This document shows, in pieces, positions 1-11,029 of a stretch of 64,000 nt of DNA; position 1 is the stretch's first letter; every line of letters begins with the position of its first letter. The notes under the pieces were generated by a model, which had not been told where the DNA came from, made no database searches, and was given only the letters and a program-made list of their open reading frames with translations. Source of the stretch: Megascapheus bottae (Eukaryota; Chordata; Mammalia; Rodentia; Geomyidae); assembly GCA_024803745.1 (NCBI GenBank), contig JANJXV010000024.1, forward strand, positions 17,927,927 through 17,991,926, given 5' to 3'. Made by a program: the position numbers and the translations under genes.

Positions 1-80
1 TTGAATAGGAAATAGTTAAATGTATGTTTTCTATGCTTTGGAAAATATGCATGATTTAATATTATTATAAGAAAATTTAT

Positions 81-290
81 GTGGGGGACCTGCATCTCAC
101 ATCTATAGTCCTAACTCCTCAGGAATCTGAGACCTGAGGATTTAGTTTCTAGCCAGCCCAGGAAATCCTTGAGAGGTTTATCTCCAGCTGAATAGAGAAA
201 AAGCCAGAAGTGCTACTGTGGCTCAAGTTGTAGACCCTTGCCCTGACCCAAAGGAGCCCAGGCCCAAAGTTCAAGCCCAAGGACAACAGA
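81..290 (+). mobile_element. B1-dID-like dimeric SINE, old
   Basis: The left half is 7SL/B1-like: degenerate forms of the 'cctgtaatcc', 'ctcaggagg' and 'ctgagatctgagga' blocks. The right half is the tRNA-like monomer, with 'ctgtggctcaagttgtag' in the A-box position and 'aaagttcaagccc' in the B-box position. It is diverged and lacks a clean poly-A tail or TSD, so it is probably old. Confidence 0.75.
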
Positions 291-1050
291 ATACAATTAC
301 TTTTATAGGTTAAATTGTCATTTTTACAATAATATATATTATTGAGTGAATATAATGGAAACCTTAAAAGTCTTAGAAGAAAATTTACAGGAAAACTTCT
401 TTACCAAGATACCTGAGAAAGCACAGATCTGACCATATAAGACTTAAATGTATTTCTCTTTTTAACAGAAGATGCCTTTAAAAAAATGGACAGTTAAATG
501 AAATTCTATGAGTATGATAAACTTCAAGCTCTCTGGAAAATCCCTAGGTTCACATTTGTTCGATCAAAAATAAAGCAATTCACTATTGTGATAAAATTCT
601 GTATACGCTTCATTGTACCATTTCACCAAGTGGGGAAAGGCGCATGGAATTCCTCACAGCCTATTTAACTTGGTGTTTTTCTACCAGCACAGGAGATAGG
701 AGGAGAGATTTCATTTTGGGTTGATACAATATTGGCTTCCTTCACGTGGCTTAGTTAGTGCTCCATACACAAGCATATTCTAATGGTTCTTGAGTTATGA
801 AAGTACTTATCTCTGTTTTTCTTTTGGAGTATTTTTCCATACCAAATAAAACATTGGCTGTTCAAGAAATTTCCTGCAGCTTATATAACTACACTCAAGG
901 TATTTACGATCACTGTACTTGGGGCTAGTAGCATTTGTTTCAGAAGTTTTAAGTTGTACATGGTCACAATATATTGTTGTATATGTAGGAACATTTCTGG
1001 GATACTAAAAGCCTTTTTTTAAAGTTTTTAGTCAACATAACACTTTATTT
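291..1050. other. Unassigned AT-rich sequence
   Basis: No ORF with family features, no RNA gene and no repeat that I recognise. Stop codons are frequent in all frames. Confidence 0.5.
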
Positions 1051-1054
1051 TTTT

Positions 1055-1262
1055 TTTCATTGCCCAGAAATCTGAACTCAAAATTTCACATTTGAAGGGC
1101 AGGTGGTTTCCATGTTGTATTTCAGCCCAGTCCTTTGGTGTTAGTTTGCATTGTGTACACTGTCTCAATATTTTTGCTCAGGCTACCTGAACCACAACCT
1201 CCCCATTATACCTTCTGTACAGATGGGATAACTAGAATGTGCTACCACACTTGTCTTTGTTT
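1055..1262 (-). mobile_element. Possible very old antisense dimeric SINE
   Basis: Order and spacing resemble an antisense B1-dID: a T-run, a 'gcccag..ctgaactc' block, 'tttgctcaggctacctgaaccacaacctcc', then a degenerate 'agctaggattacaggcgtgagccacca' end. Identity is low, so this is tentative. Confidence 0.35.
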
Positions 1263-1289
1263 TTAATTGAGATAGTGGTCTGTTGAACA

Positions 1290-1290
1290 T

Positions 1291-1322
<32 letters not shown>

Positions 1323-1343
1323 CATACATATATATATATATAA
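1290..1343. repeat. (TA)n microsatellite with TACA interruption
   Basis: About 54 bp of alternating T and A, interrupted near the middle by 'catacatacata'. Confidence 0.95.
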
Positions 1344-3385
1344 AATGGACCCTACCCTCAAACTATGACCCTTACAGTCTTCACCTTTGGAATAATTGAG
1401 AATTATGGCCATGATCCATTACACCCAGCTCAAGAATTAAATGTTAAGAGGATTATGTCATACTCAAGCTTTTCCTTTTGTAAGTGAAAACAAAACATCT
1501 ATATGTTATATATGAATATTTCCCAGTAAAAAGACTTCATACTATGCAATGATAAAAGTTGCAAATAATTTAATAAAAGGTAACTTATAAACATAGTTTA
1601 TGAAAGCACTAGTCTGAATTGATAATAATCATATGAAAAATGCTCAGACTTAGTCATTATAAAGGAAGTGCAATATGAAATGACAGGGTGGACCACAATA
1701 GCAAATGTTTAAAAGAAAGATAATATACCTCTTTTCTGGCAGAATCCTGTGATATATTGCTAATACAAATGTACATTTTTACAAGATTTTTCTAAAAGAT
1801 ATTCAGCAGCATCTATCAAAATAAATCACCTGGCTTAGTAATTTCATTGCTGGTTATATATGCAATTGTATCAAAGTAAACATATTAGTCTATAATGATA
1901 TTTATTCCCATAATGTATTCTATTCACTGGCAACAGAGCAAGAAAGAACAAAATATAATAGTCAATTCCAGCCATCAGAGGAAGACTGAATCAGTAATGG
2001 TAAATCCATGCAAGAAATATATAACCATTAAGAAAGCCAGATGGCTTACAGGGTTGCTGTGAGGTTTAAATGAAGCTTGAGATAAAAAATATGTAGTTAT
2101 GGAAAATAAATATGATCAAAATTTTATAAAGTCAATGGATAAAATACATCTCTCAAGATCTATATGTTCTTGCTCAAAAAGTATAGAAAGAAATGTTTGA
2201 TCTGGGTAGCATATTATACTGAGGATGGGAAATTGAAAGAAGAATGTTAAGTTTTAAAGTTTACAGACATCTACGAAGTTAGTCACTTCCTTAAGAAATT
2301 TGGAATTCTAAGAGGGTAGGGATTGGAGAGAAAAGGCAGTGAATCACAAGGCATATTCGAATCATGTATTTCTGTTATGTGATTGGTTACCCAATGTATC
2401 ATAAACAGGAAACTTAAACCAATAAACCATATGCAATAACTAAAATGTTTCATGTATCCAGGAAAACCAGTGAGCAAGACTTTTCCAAACAATGTGTATT
2501 AAGTAGGGGAAAGTAGCTTGAAAAGGATGTTTTAATAATGTGATGCATTATTTTATCAGCTAAACACGCATGCTTATGTAAATAATGGTTTCATACTAAA
2601 ATTGAGGTCTTCTCCATCAGGAGGTAAGACGTACAAATATGTTTTAAGGTCCTCCATAAAGGATACTTGAGCTTTAATCTTTCTCAGCAAAGTGAATCAG
2701 CTGACAAGTTTAGCAAATGATTGGCATCCAGGTAGCAAATACTAGCAGTATTGCTCAGATATCCAAAACCTACACAATTTTTTGGTCAGGCCTCCCACCT
2801 ATATTTCGTAAACTCCAACTGATAGAAAATGTCACCCCTGCTATTGATACTCATGGCTTTTAGAATTCTGCTGTTTGAAAAGATATGATCTTCTCACTTC
2901 TCTAACACTATTTCTTTAATGTTATTTATTTTTACCACCCAGAGAATATTGCATCTCCCATGGAGTATCACATTCATTCTGGTTTGCAAACTCCAAAATG
3001 TGTTAATCTGCATCTGTTCTCCAGCACAAAAGGAAAAATGTGATTGCTAATTCATTTCCTGATCACCTCAAGTTCATGATTTGAAGCATACAGTGGCATA
3101 TCCACAACGTATTTTCTTGAACTCTTTATTTTACATTGTCACCTTGCTCCACATTGGTCATACCCTTGACTTTTATACATCGCAAGTAGGATGTGGAAGA
3201 GTCTAAGATGGTTCCATTCACCCCAGGTATTTAGGACCTCAACCTGTTGACTGGAACTGAGAGAGGACGGCAGTAAGAAGCATTCATTCTTTGGCACTGG
3301 TGGTTAAGGGTCTCCATTGCCTTCTGAGATATTAGGTGCGGCTTCTCCCAAGCCATTGCTTAGAACCTGGTGCAGAGCCAGTAGG
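1344..3385. other. Unassigned AT-rich sequence
   Basis: No convincing gene, RNA or repeat found. Short ORFs, such as 69 codons on the minus strand at 2,283-2,492, look random. Confidence 0.5.
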
Positions 3386-3389
3386 GGCT

Positions 3390-3990
3390 CCTCAGCTTCT
3401 GTATTTTTGTGATGGTGATCTTCAAAGCAGATATTCCATCAACCCTGCCATAATTTGATGGTGTAGATCGGGATCCTCATTGAGTGTCAACGTAGTAACG
3501 TAAGCTTCAGTGAGGATTCCGTGGGAAGACATCCTCGAGGCTGACACTGGACCCTTGCAAGCCCAGAGACCTTGCCTTTCCGGAAAACTAACTCGGAACT
3601 TGGGAACAGACATCAAAAACATGTTAGCCTCATTCTGGAGATTTAATTTCACAGCATGCTAGAAAGAAATACTGTATCAGCTTCCAAGGGCAACCTACTA
3701 ACCAGACCACCGTCATGGGGCCGGCACCCAGCCAAGCATGGGGCTCCAGAAAGAGTCCACTGGCCCAAATCTGGGGCTCAGATGCCGCATCTGCGCAGCC
3801 TTACAGATTGGTAAAGACTGAAAGAACATTATGGATGGGAGAAAAGGGGACCACATACTAATAGCTCCTGGTAGTGACTCAAAGTAGCTTTTCCTGTCAT
3901 CACTAAGATCCCTGGTGGATCTTAGCTCCTGGAACAGTACACTGAATATGTTGATGTGGAGGCTCCCAGGGATAGAAAATCTCACAGGAT
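3390..3990 (-). pseudogene. Possible decayed processed pseudogene, gene not recognised
   Basis: This block stands out by base composition. It has at least seven CpGs between 3,460 and 3,605 and more around 3,718-3,800, while flanking DNA has almost none. The minus strand carries two short open frames (3,713-3,985, 90 codons, and 3,422-3,652, 76 codons) arranged as if one message were broken by indels. The lower one has a plausible coding look, with residues such as TLTLNEDPDLHHQIMAG. I do not recognise the protein, and neither a poly-A tail nor a TSD is visible. It could equally be a regulatory CpG cluster or chance. Confidence 0.25.
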
Positions 3991-3999
3991 AACCAGTTT

Positions 4000-4754
4000 T
4001 AGGCTTTGAGAAGACTGCTCAGAGGACATTGCTGGTATTCACTAGTCCCAGGAATAGGAATCTGGCCTGGGATGTTTTCAGGAAGGCATGGCAAATGCCA
4101 AATACATGCAGTCCTGTTGTGTGGATGCTTCGAACAGGGTGTTTACTATGTCGTGGGAATGGTGCTTTTACTTTACCAAGCCATTTCTCTGTCTTCTAGT
4201 TATATAACTATATTTTCCAGGTTTCATTGAAATTAGTCATGACAAGCATAGTTACAGCTAGTAAAACATAAACAGCAGTGATTCATGCCATTTCCTGACT
4301 ATTAGTAAAACCTTCTCTTGTTTTTCTTGCTTTATTGGGTATATGCTAAAACAAAGGTTGAGCTTGGGTCTACTTGGGTACAGAAGGAGACTTAGCTTGC
4401 TTGAATGCTTGGATAATTTAATGGAGCAGAGTCTCTCCCCTTTCACCATATATTAAATTCTGAGTAATAAATTCACTTCTGTTGCATGAAATTGCTGAGA
4501 TTTCATGATTATAGTTGCAAAACAAATAGAGTGGCATTTAAAACTCTGTATTTTTATGTCCAAAGTTTTGAATTTATAAAAGTTATAAAAAAGTTATAAA
4601 AGTTAAACCTGTGAAGTAATTTGAAAATGACTTTCTCAAGAGAAACGTATACTTAACATTTTATCCTAAAGTTAGAATAGATGACTTAAGATTAATAGGA
4701 TATCTTGTGACTATCACAGTTGTGACAATGTGTTGGAAATGACCTTTGCAACTT
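4000..4754. other. Unassigned sequence
   Basis: A 74-codon open frame at 4,006-4,230 (+) shows no family motif and is treated as chance. No repeat recognised. Confidence 0.45.
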
Positions 4755-4893
4755 GGTTGGGGGTAGCGGGGATGGAAAATGGGAGAAAAACATGAGAAGG
4801 GGTAACAATGTTCAAGAAGTAATTATTTATTACCTTATGAATGTAACTGTAACCCCTCTATACATCACCTGATGATAAAATAAAATTTTAAAG
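4755..4893 (+). mobile_element. L1 3' end fragment
   Basis: A purine-rich G tract ('ggggtagcggggatgg...') is followed by 'attaccttatgaatgtaac', 'cccctctatacatcacc' and an A-rich tail. The same tail order is seen at 5,889-6,047 and 12,515-12,596, and in antisense at 60,345. Consistent with a 5'-truncated L1 of a rodent subfamily older than the one at 29.7 kb. Confidence 0.6.
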
Positions 4894-5384
4894 AATGGTT
4901 AATAGAATGAATAGATTTTCAGCCAAGAGTCCCCTGGATTGTTTTTAAGGGAAGAATATGATGTGTTGGGCTGGGTCAACATGAAGGGAAATGTCTACTC
5001 AAATATCACAATGGCCTGTCATTCATGACATCTCATTTATCATTTTCAATCATAACATAAAGACTGAGAAATATCTATGAAACCAGCAAGAGATAATATG
5101 TTATGTCAGAATCAAGATTCAAGATTATATCTGGAAACAAAGAAAAATAAATGAAAGTGCAGAAATCTCTTTCAAAATAAATTTATTCAGACAGATATGA
5201 TTAATTATAAAAGATAAAATTGGGAACAGTTCTGCAGAAAGTGGTATTGTTTCCCCAAACCCAGAAGTTTCCAAGTATATCATACAGAATTAATTCAGTA
5301 GTTGCTCAAAATATAGCCAAAGGAAGAAGAAGAATCAAGAGTTCTGGAAACAGTATCTCTGGAATGTTAACTCCTTTGATCAAG

Positions 5385-5545
5385 ACATATAGCCTTTTAA
5401 ATGTGTTGTTGAATTGTGTTGTAAGTCTTTTATTGAGAGTTTTTGCATCTATGTTTATAGAATAAGTTGGTTCTACAACATTCTCTTTTGGTTGTATCAC
5501 CATCTGGTTTGTCATCAAAATAATTCCATGCATTCTGTCAGACAA
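5385..5545 (-). mobile_element. Ancient L1 ORF2 (RT region) fragment
   Basis: The plus strand reads as antisense of L1 ORF2: 'attgagagtttttgcatctatgtt' followed by a degenerate 'ctggttttggtatcaggatgatgctggcttcatagaatg' segment. This places it at the start of the fingers and palm of the reverse transcriptase. It lies just upstream of a sense L1 ORF2 relic, so the locus is rearranged. Confidence 0.5.
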
Positions 5546-5694
5546 TGTGGAATTAAATTAGAAATCATCTGTAAAGAAAACATGGATAAAGCTCATACAC
5601 GTGGTGACAGAACACTATATTTGTAAGTACTCAATGAGCAGTTGAAAAAATAAGTAGGAAGATCAAAGTTCCTAATATTTAATTGAAGTGAATA

Positions 5695-5888
5695 CTCAAC
5701 TTACTAGAACTCCTGTAATGCTACCAAAGAAGTACTAAGACTATAGTTTATAGCTAAAAGTACCAAATTAAAAAAATAGGTGTTTCACATAATAATGTGA
5801 GGATGCTTCTCAAGCAATTAGAGAAAAATAACAAGCCAAATCCAAAAATCAATGAGCAGTAGAATGAATCAGAGACTGATACAACAAT
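5695..5888 (+). mobile_element. Ancient L1 ORF2 fragment, left part
   Basis: Matches the L1 ORF2 stretch between endonuclease and RT: 'aaagaagtactaagactatag' (KAVLRGKF-type block), 'caagcaattagagaaaa' (LE-K block), and 'aacaagccaaatccaaaaatcaatgagcag'. It is interrupted by the L1 tail at 5,889-6,047 and continues at 6,048. Confidence 0.65.
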
Positions 5889-6047
5889 GATACTCATTAA
5901 ACACTGTTGAAAATGGAGTTGGGAGGGATGAGTGGGTAAGTGGTAAAAAACGAGGGAGGGGGTAACGGGATTTAAAAGGAAATTTTCTTACCTATATAAT
6001 CGTACCTTGTGTCCATCACCTTTACAATAACAATACTTTTTAAAAAT
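5889..6047 (+). mobile_element. Truncated L1 3' end nested in older L1
   Basis: The G-rich tract ('gggagggatgagtgggtaag', 'gagggagggggtaacggg') is followed by 'cttacctatataatcg', 'tgtgtccatcacctttacaataa' and an A-rich tail. This is the same 3' end as at 4,755 and 12,515. It separates two consecutive parts of an older ORF2, so it inserted later. Confidence 0.65.
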
Positions 6048-6345
6048 CCACAAAACTAAAAGGTGTTCTTTGAAAAGATTGATAAGTCTGTAGCTAAGCT
6101 TAGTCCAAAGAAGGGAGACCCAAGTCATTAAAATCAATCAGAAAAGAGGATACTGTAACAAACACCAATGAAATCCAGAGAATTATGTTCCGAGAAACTA
6201 GAAAGTCTAAATGGAATACATAGATTTTTAGATATATTTTGCATATCAAAACTGAGCAGAGATGATTCAAACAAGTTAAAGGATTCTATACCAATCAGCT
6301 AGAAACAGTAAGAGGATGTCCCAACAAGAAAGCATGCTACTCTCT
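6048..6345 (+). mobile_element. Ancient L1 ORF2 fragment, right part
   Basis: Continues 5,695-5,888: 'aggtgttctttgaaaagattgataag' (the conserved SWFFEKINK-type block), 'gtagctaagcttagtccaaag', 'aaaatcaatcagaaaagaggatac' and 'gaaatccagagaattatg'. Many substitutions and stops; no coding capacity remains. Confidence 0.7.
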
Positions 6346-6370
6346 ATACAATAAAAAGGAAGCATTTTTT

Positions 6371-6542
6371 TTCAACAGTCCTAGAGCTTGAACTCAGGGC
6401 CTAAGCACTCAAGGCTAGAGCTGTACCACTTGTGCTACAGCCCCACTTCAGCTTTTTCTATGTATGTGGTACCAAGGAACCAAACCTGGGTCTTTGTATA
6501 TGCTAGGCCAGCACTCTTATTACTAGGCCAAACTCCTGGCGC
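6371..6542 (-). mobile_element. IDL-Geo-like dimeric SINE with approximate TSD
   Basis: Antisense copy. Left to right it shows the right monomer ('gcttgaactcagggcc...gtaccacttgtgctacagc'), the linker 'ttcagctttttctatgtatgtgg', and the ID-like left monomer ('gtaccaaggaaccaaacc...tatgctaggccagcactct'). Flanks share 'aaaaaggaa' plus a T-run (about 6,353-6,370 and 6,543-6,560), a degenerate TSD. Confidence 0.85.
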
Positions 6543-6626
6543 AAAAAGGAAATAATTTTTGATGAAAAGAATCAGCAAGCAAGTGCATTGCCATTCAGCT
6601 GGCCTTGTCTGGAGAGTTTACCTCTG

Positions 6627-6628
<2 letters not shown>

Positions 6629-6669
<41 letters not shown>

Positions 6670-6691
6670 ATCTATCTATCTATCTATCTAT
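6629..6691. repeat. (TCTA)n microsatellite next to an L1 3' end
   Basis: About 15 tetranucleotide units with one interruption, ending some 16 bp before the 3' end of the antisense L1 at 6,708. Position and composition fit growth from the L1 A-rich tail. Confidence 0.95.
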
Positions 6692-6707
6692 ACACACACA
6701 TATATAT

Positions 6708-6934
6708 AAAATTGTCAGGATAATGTATAGAAGAGTTGCAGTTATATTAGTCAGGTAATGGGTACATTACTTCTTGAACCCTAATACAGCTTCTCATGCT
6801 TTTGCCTCCCTTTCCATCCCCTCACCCACTCCCAGTCATCCTGATTTCCCCCTTCCTGTCCCTATTTCAAATAAACAAACATATATACAATATACCAGGT
6901 AACAAATTCAGATACAGTAACCATGAGACTAACC
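6708..6934 (-). mobile_element. L1 3' UTR, 3' part of a 5'-inverted L1
   Basis: Antisense L1 3' UTR: the terminal block, the C-rich complement of the G tract (6,807-6,870), then 'caatataccaggtaacaaattcagatacagtaacc', which matches the equivalent block of the antisense L1 at 19.2 kb. It abuts the oppositely oriented piece at 6,935. Confidence 0.7.
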
Positions 6935-7196
6935 GTAAGTGGAAATACTTGGCAAAAAAAATCATATTAAGTGACGTAAAACAGACCCAGAGGAACATAG
7001 GCTCAATGTAATAATAGGCTTCATTTGTAATAATTAGTACATCTAGAATTCTCCTAGCAGAGGATGACAATATCTTAAAAACTATGTACATATGATCATA
7101 CACAATGAGACTAAACAAAATGAACTCTAGGCTATGGAAACAAGAGGTTTGTGGTTGTTGTTCTTGATGTACTATGTGAAGTTATTTCTTTTCACC
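6935..7196 (+). mobile_element. L1 ORF2 C-terminus/3' UTR, inverted 5' part
   Basis: Sense L1: 'gtggaaatacttggcaaaaaaaatcatattaagtgacgtaaa' corresponds to the last ORF2 codons (RKWK..KIILSEV). It continues through 'agacccagaggaacataggctcaatg' into the early 3' UTR ('gatgtactatgtgaag'). In L1 coordinates it ends roughly where the antisense piece at 6,708-6,934 begins, as twin priming predicts. Confidence 0.7.
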
Positions 7197-8851
7197 TTTG
7201 TATTTTCTAACTGCCCATTCCATTGCCCTAGGGCTTGGCATTTCATTGTTTGACTGTGCTTCCTGCTTGCTTTTACTACACAAAGTGGAAAGAAATATAA
7301 ACCTCCACTCTGCTAAATATAGACAAGTCAAATAAAGAATATTTGTGAGAGACTAATTGGTATGAAAAATTATGGGCAATTTGAGAAAAAAACACCAGTG
7401 TCTTGAGTTAATTTCTTTAATGCCATTCTAAAAGTATCATTTTTACATATAATAATGTTTGTGGATATTGATTAGTCTCTAACAGGAACAGGAAGCAATT
7501 ATTTTGTATAATTAACTATACATTTCTAGATTTCCAAAGAATTATTTCAGAGTCCAAGTTCTTTACCATTATACTTTGAAAATATGACAGAGTCTGTTGA
7601 GAAACTAGGGAAGAGCTAATAAAGATGGTGAAAGATGACAAACGTAGTCATTCTTTATGTTTTTCATGAAAAATATCACAATTAAGTTGGTTGAAGATGT
7701 TTTAAAAAGATGGAATGGAATGAAGAAGAGTGAAACAGATAGAGTGATAGAGATAGAGTGATTGAGATCAGAATGCATTTTATGTGTATATAGATGTCAC
7801 ATGTGTGGAAATGTCTCTCCCTTTTATTATAATAATAATACCTGATTGCAATATAAATCCTTTATAGTGGTCATTTAGAGGACTTACATATCTGGGTTTT
7901 ATGGAATGACATTACGGTGGCTATGCTCACATGTAGTTAGAATGCAAGAGTCACCTAAAACTGGCATCTGACAATCAATCTTATTTTCTTATTCTCATTC
8001 TATGCAATTATGAGGTATGGGAAAAGAACATTTTTATGTTAGTCTGTCCGTAGTTCATATACCTATCAAGATATAGAAAACTCAAAAATAGTTATGAGGA
8101 TGTTGAATTAAATAGATATTCATATTTTCTCCTGACTTAAATGTTTATTTCCACTGAATCTTCTTTAACATTAACTTGGAATAATTTTCTCAGTGCTATA
8201 AGAATATGGATTTATTAATTATTTAGCTAAGTGAGAAATGTTAATGATGCAAGATATATGTCTTTGAAGGGTGAATAACTGTCATTTCTGATAGATATTA
8301 ATTCTAAGGTGCAGATAATAAAAGAAGAGTCAAAGTTTGAAATTCTTGTGGTCTATGTGAGGTGATCATATAATTTATTCATGAAATATGGTTCTAATAA
8401 AAGGAGGGATTGGAACCGTCAATCTCAATCACACTGTTGCAGAAAACCAGATTTCTATGTTAGGCTTATGTAAATGACCTAGACCCTTAAAAACATTAAA
8501 ATATAGTATCTAAAGGGCCTGGGATCTTGATTAGTGGATTTGAAAACTTGAAAAAAAAAAGGACTGGTGTAATCAATGAAACATTTGCTTAATGTGCAGT
8601 GTTGCCAAGATGCCTTGGACTATCCAAGCTAAATCTGTACAAGCCAACCAACAGAAAGAAGGAAATTGCCCAGCATAGCACCACTTTGTTTCTATCCATA
8701 AATATCACAAAATCTCTGTTTGCTCTTCAACTTCCAACCTCTTTGCAAATGATGTCATTATGCAGTCCTAGCATTGGCATGAAGACCTAATTAGTATTCA
8801 GTTTGACAGAAATCTGTTTCATTTAATTCCACTGGCTGAGATCCAACTAGC
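7197..8851. other. Unassigned AT-rich sequence
   Basis: No gene, RNA or repeat recognised. Short simple tracts only, such as 'ataataataata' near 7,830. Confidence 0.5.
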
Positions 8852-8900
8852 AATATATATATATATGTATATATATGCATATATGTATATATATATATAT
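8852..8900. repeat. (TA)n-rich microsatellite
   Basis: Alternating A/T with 'atgt' and 'atgc' interruptions over about 49 bp. Confidence 0.9.
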
Positions 8901-9464
8901 GACAGCATATGCAGCAGATGCAGGCACTTTGGGTAAAAGCAGGCTTGCCATTAGTATGCTAAACAGTGACCTGGAAGGGGAGCGGGGATGAAGAAGGTTG
9001 GAAGGCGCAAAGCCACAGAGGGAGCTGTCATTCCAATTCAGAAACACACTGACTTTGTGTTCTAGATGTAAAGGATGAGATTTATTTAATAAAGCTTCTT
9101 ATGCCCTGTTAGTCATGCTGTCTGACAAATTTATGAGCATAGTCATGATTAACTTTTAACCTGAACCAATTACATAAATTCTCCAAGGAATTTACCTCGA
9201 ATGAGAATCAGATCCCACATCTTACATGGCTTGTTTTCAATAGGAACCTGAAGCTGTATACTTTGCTCTCACATACTCATTTTATTCCTGTGTCCTGAGA
9301 AATTTAAACTAGGAATCATTGAGAAAAGTACTTAAGTTATGTGGGGATTGTAATTAACCAGGGATGAAATAGAATTTTCAATATCCCTTTTTCCTTTCCC
9401 GCTCTATCCCATCACAAAATGACATATAAATAATATAAGCAGGCTCTCTGGTCTTTATGTGAAG
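8901..9464. other. Unassigned sequence
   Basis: A moderately GC-rich patch at 8,925-9,060 followed by AT-rich DNA. No family assignment and no ORF with recognisable features. Confidence 0.4.
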
Positions 9465-9677
9465 TTTGACCTCTGCCTCTGGGCCTGAGTGCTGTTCTTG
9501 AACTTCTTTTGCTCAAGGTGAGCACTCTGCCACTTGAACCACAGTGCCACATCTGAAGTTTTGAGTAGTTCATTGGAGATAAGAGTCTCACAGAGTTTTC
9601 TGGCTGGGCTGCTTCAAACCACATTTCTCAGATCTCAGTCTCCTGAGTAGCTAGGAGTGAGTCCCTGGAGGCCAGCT
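9465..9677 (-). mobile_element. B1-dID-like dimeric SINE
   Basis: Antisense copy. The right monomer ('ctctgcctctgggcctgag...gccacttgaaccacagtgcc') is followed by the linker 'agttcattggagataagagtctcac', then the B1-like left half ('gctgggctgcttcaaacc', 'cagatctcagtctcctgagtagctagga'), truncated at its 5' end. Confidence 0.85.
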
Positions 9678-10758
9678 TTTCATGTGCCATTTTGTCACTG
9701 GAAAGCTACAAGAGATCTGGAGGTTGGGATGAATGCGACTGAGAGTTCTTTATGCCATGGTCCTTCCAAAGAGTAATCTCTTGAAGTTGTTGTTGCCTTT
9801 CTTAGGACTACTGTACCCCATGGCTTCAGCAATCCTGTTACAGTTCATCAGTGTATCCCATCCCCAAGCCTTGCCCATGTTTTGAAAATTGGCCTTAAAT
9901 TTCAATTTATCATCTGCTTTCCTACTGGCTATTGCTCACAGTGATGACTTTTGACATTAGAAGGAAGTCTGAATCATCTCCAGGAAGGAAACAAAATATA
10001 AACTGGGGTGGCCATTGTTGCTTCTCAACAATGGGAAGCACTGGAATAAATTGGAAATATCATGAAGAGGAAGGAGTTCCAGATGTCAGTGACTGGATGG
10101 TAATTCATTGTCCTAGAAGTTGTAGTTGAGAATGTTTCTATTAACTTGTGCTTTCCTGACTGGTACAGACATGAGTCCAAGATTGACTGCAGTGATCTTT
10201 ACTTAAAAATGTAGGCCTATAATTTTTGTCATAAACGAATAGTTGTTACTTGATTAATATACAACTCAAGCTTTCTGGTCTAGCCTTGTGAATGTCTTTT
10301 TTTGTGAATCCAATATCCCATTGTTGGAATTCTTAACTAGGGTTTTAGGTATGTCACCCAACAAGTTTGGAGGGCTTATTTACCAGTGTTGAGATGTGTT
10401 GTGAGAAAATGTGAACATACTCTCTTAGGTCTTTTTTTTCCAGTTTTTTTGATGAAAGAGAGGAAAAGTCACCAGCTGGATATAAATTTGGAGGAGGAAG
10501 AACAGGTAGGTTAGAGAATGTTGAAAGGCCACCATGTAAAGCACACCTAAGGCAGTTAGCTTCAAGATAGTCATGAGCTGAAGGCTGTAAGGAATAAGTG
10601 TAATAAGATATGTGGTCAAAATAAAGATGTGTATTGTTGACTTAACAATGTACTTCCAAGTTTTAGGAATATAAGAAGTCAGACAAAAAAATAGATGGAA
10701 AGAAATAAGATCAGAGAACAGAATGGAGAGTAAAATAACAAGAGAAACAATCAATGAA
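9678..10758. other. Unassigned sequence
   Basis: No supported gene. A 148-codon minus-strand frame (10,425-10,871) runs into the SINE at 10,759, so its N-terminal residues are SINE-encoded. The rest is hydrophobic, low-complexity translation of AT-rich DNA, so I do not call it a gene. Confidence 0.5.
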
Positions 10759-10982
10759 GCCGGGTGCTGGTGGCTCATGCCTGTAATCCTAGCTACACAG
10801 GAAGCTGAGATCTGAGGATCGCGGTTCAAAGCCAGCCCAGGCACTAAAGACTGAGAGACTCTTATTTCCAATTAACTTCTAGAAAACCAGAAGTGGTTCT
10901 TGGCTCAAGGGGTAGGGCAGTATCCTTGAACTGAAGAGCTCAGGGACAGCGCCCAGGCTCAGAGTTCAAGTCCCATGACCAA
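10759..10982 (+). mobile_element. B1-dID-like dimeric SINE, well preserved
   Basis: The sense B1-like half ('gccgggtgctggtggctcat', 'gcctgtaatcctagctac', 'ctgagatctgaggatcgcgg') is followed by the linker 'cttatttccaattaac' and the right monomer ('gtggttcttggctcaagggg', 'cagagttcaagtccc'). It ends in a short A-rich tail. Confidence 0.9.
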
Positions 10983-11029
10983 TTAAAAATAATGAAAGAA
11001 AATTAGATGCTTATCTAAAATGATAAACG

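Noticed and set aside
10425..10871. 148-codon minus-strand open frame, the second longest in the window
   Set aside because: Its N-terminus is translated SINE sequence (B1-like half at 10,759) and the rest is hydrophobic low-complexity. No splice or promoter context and no domain.
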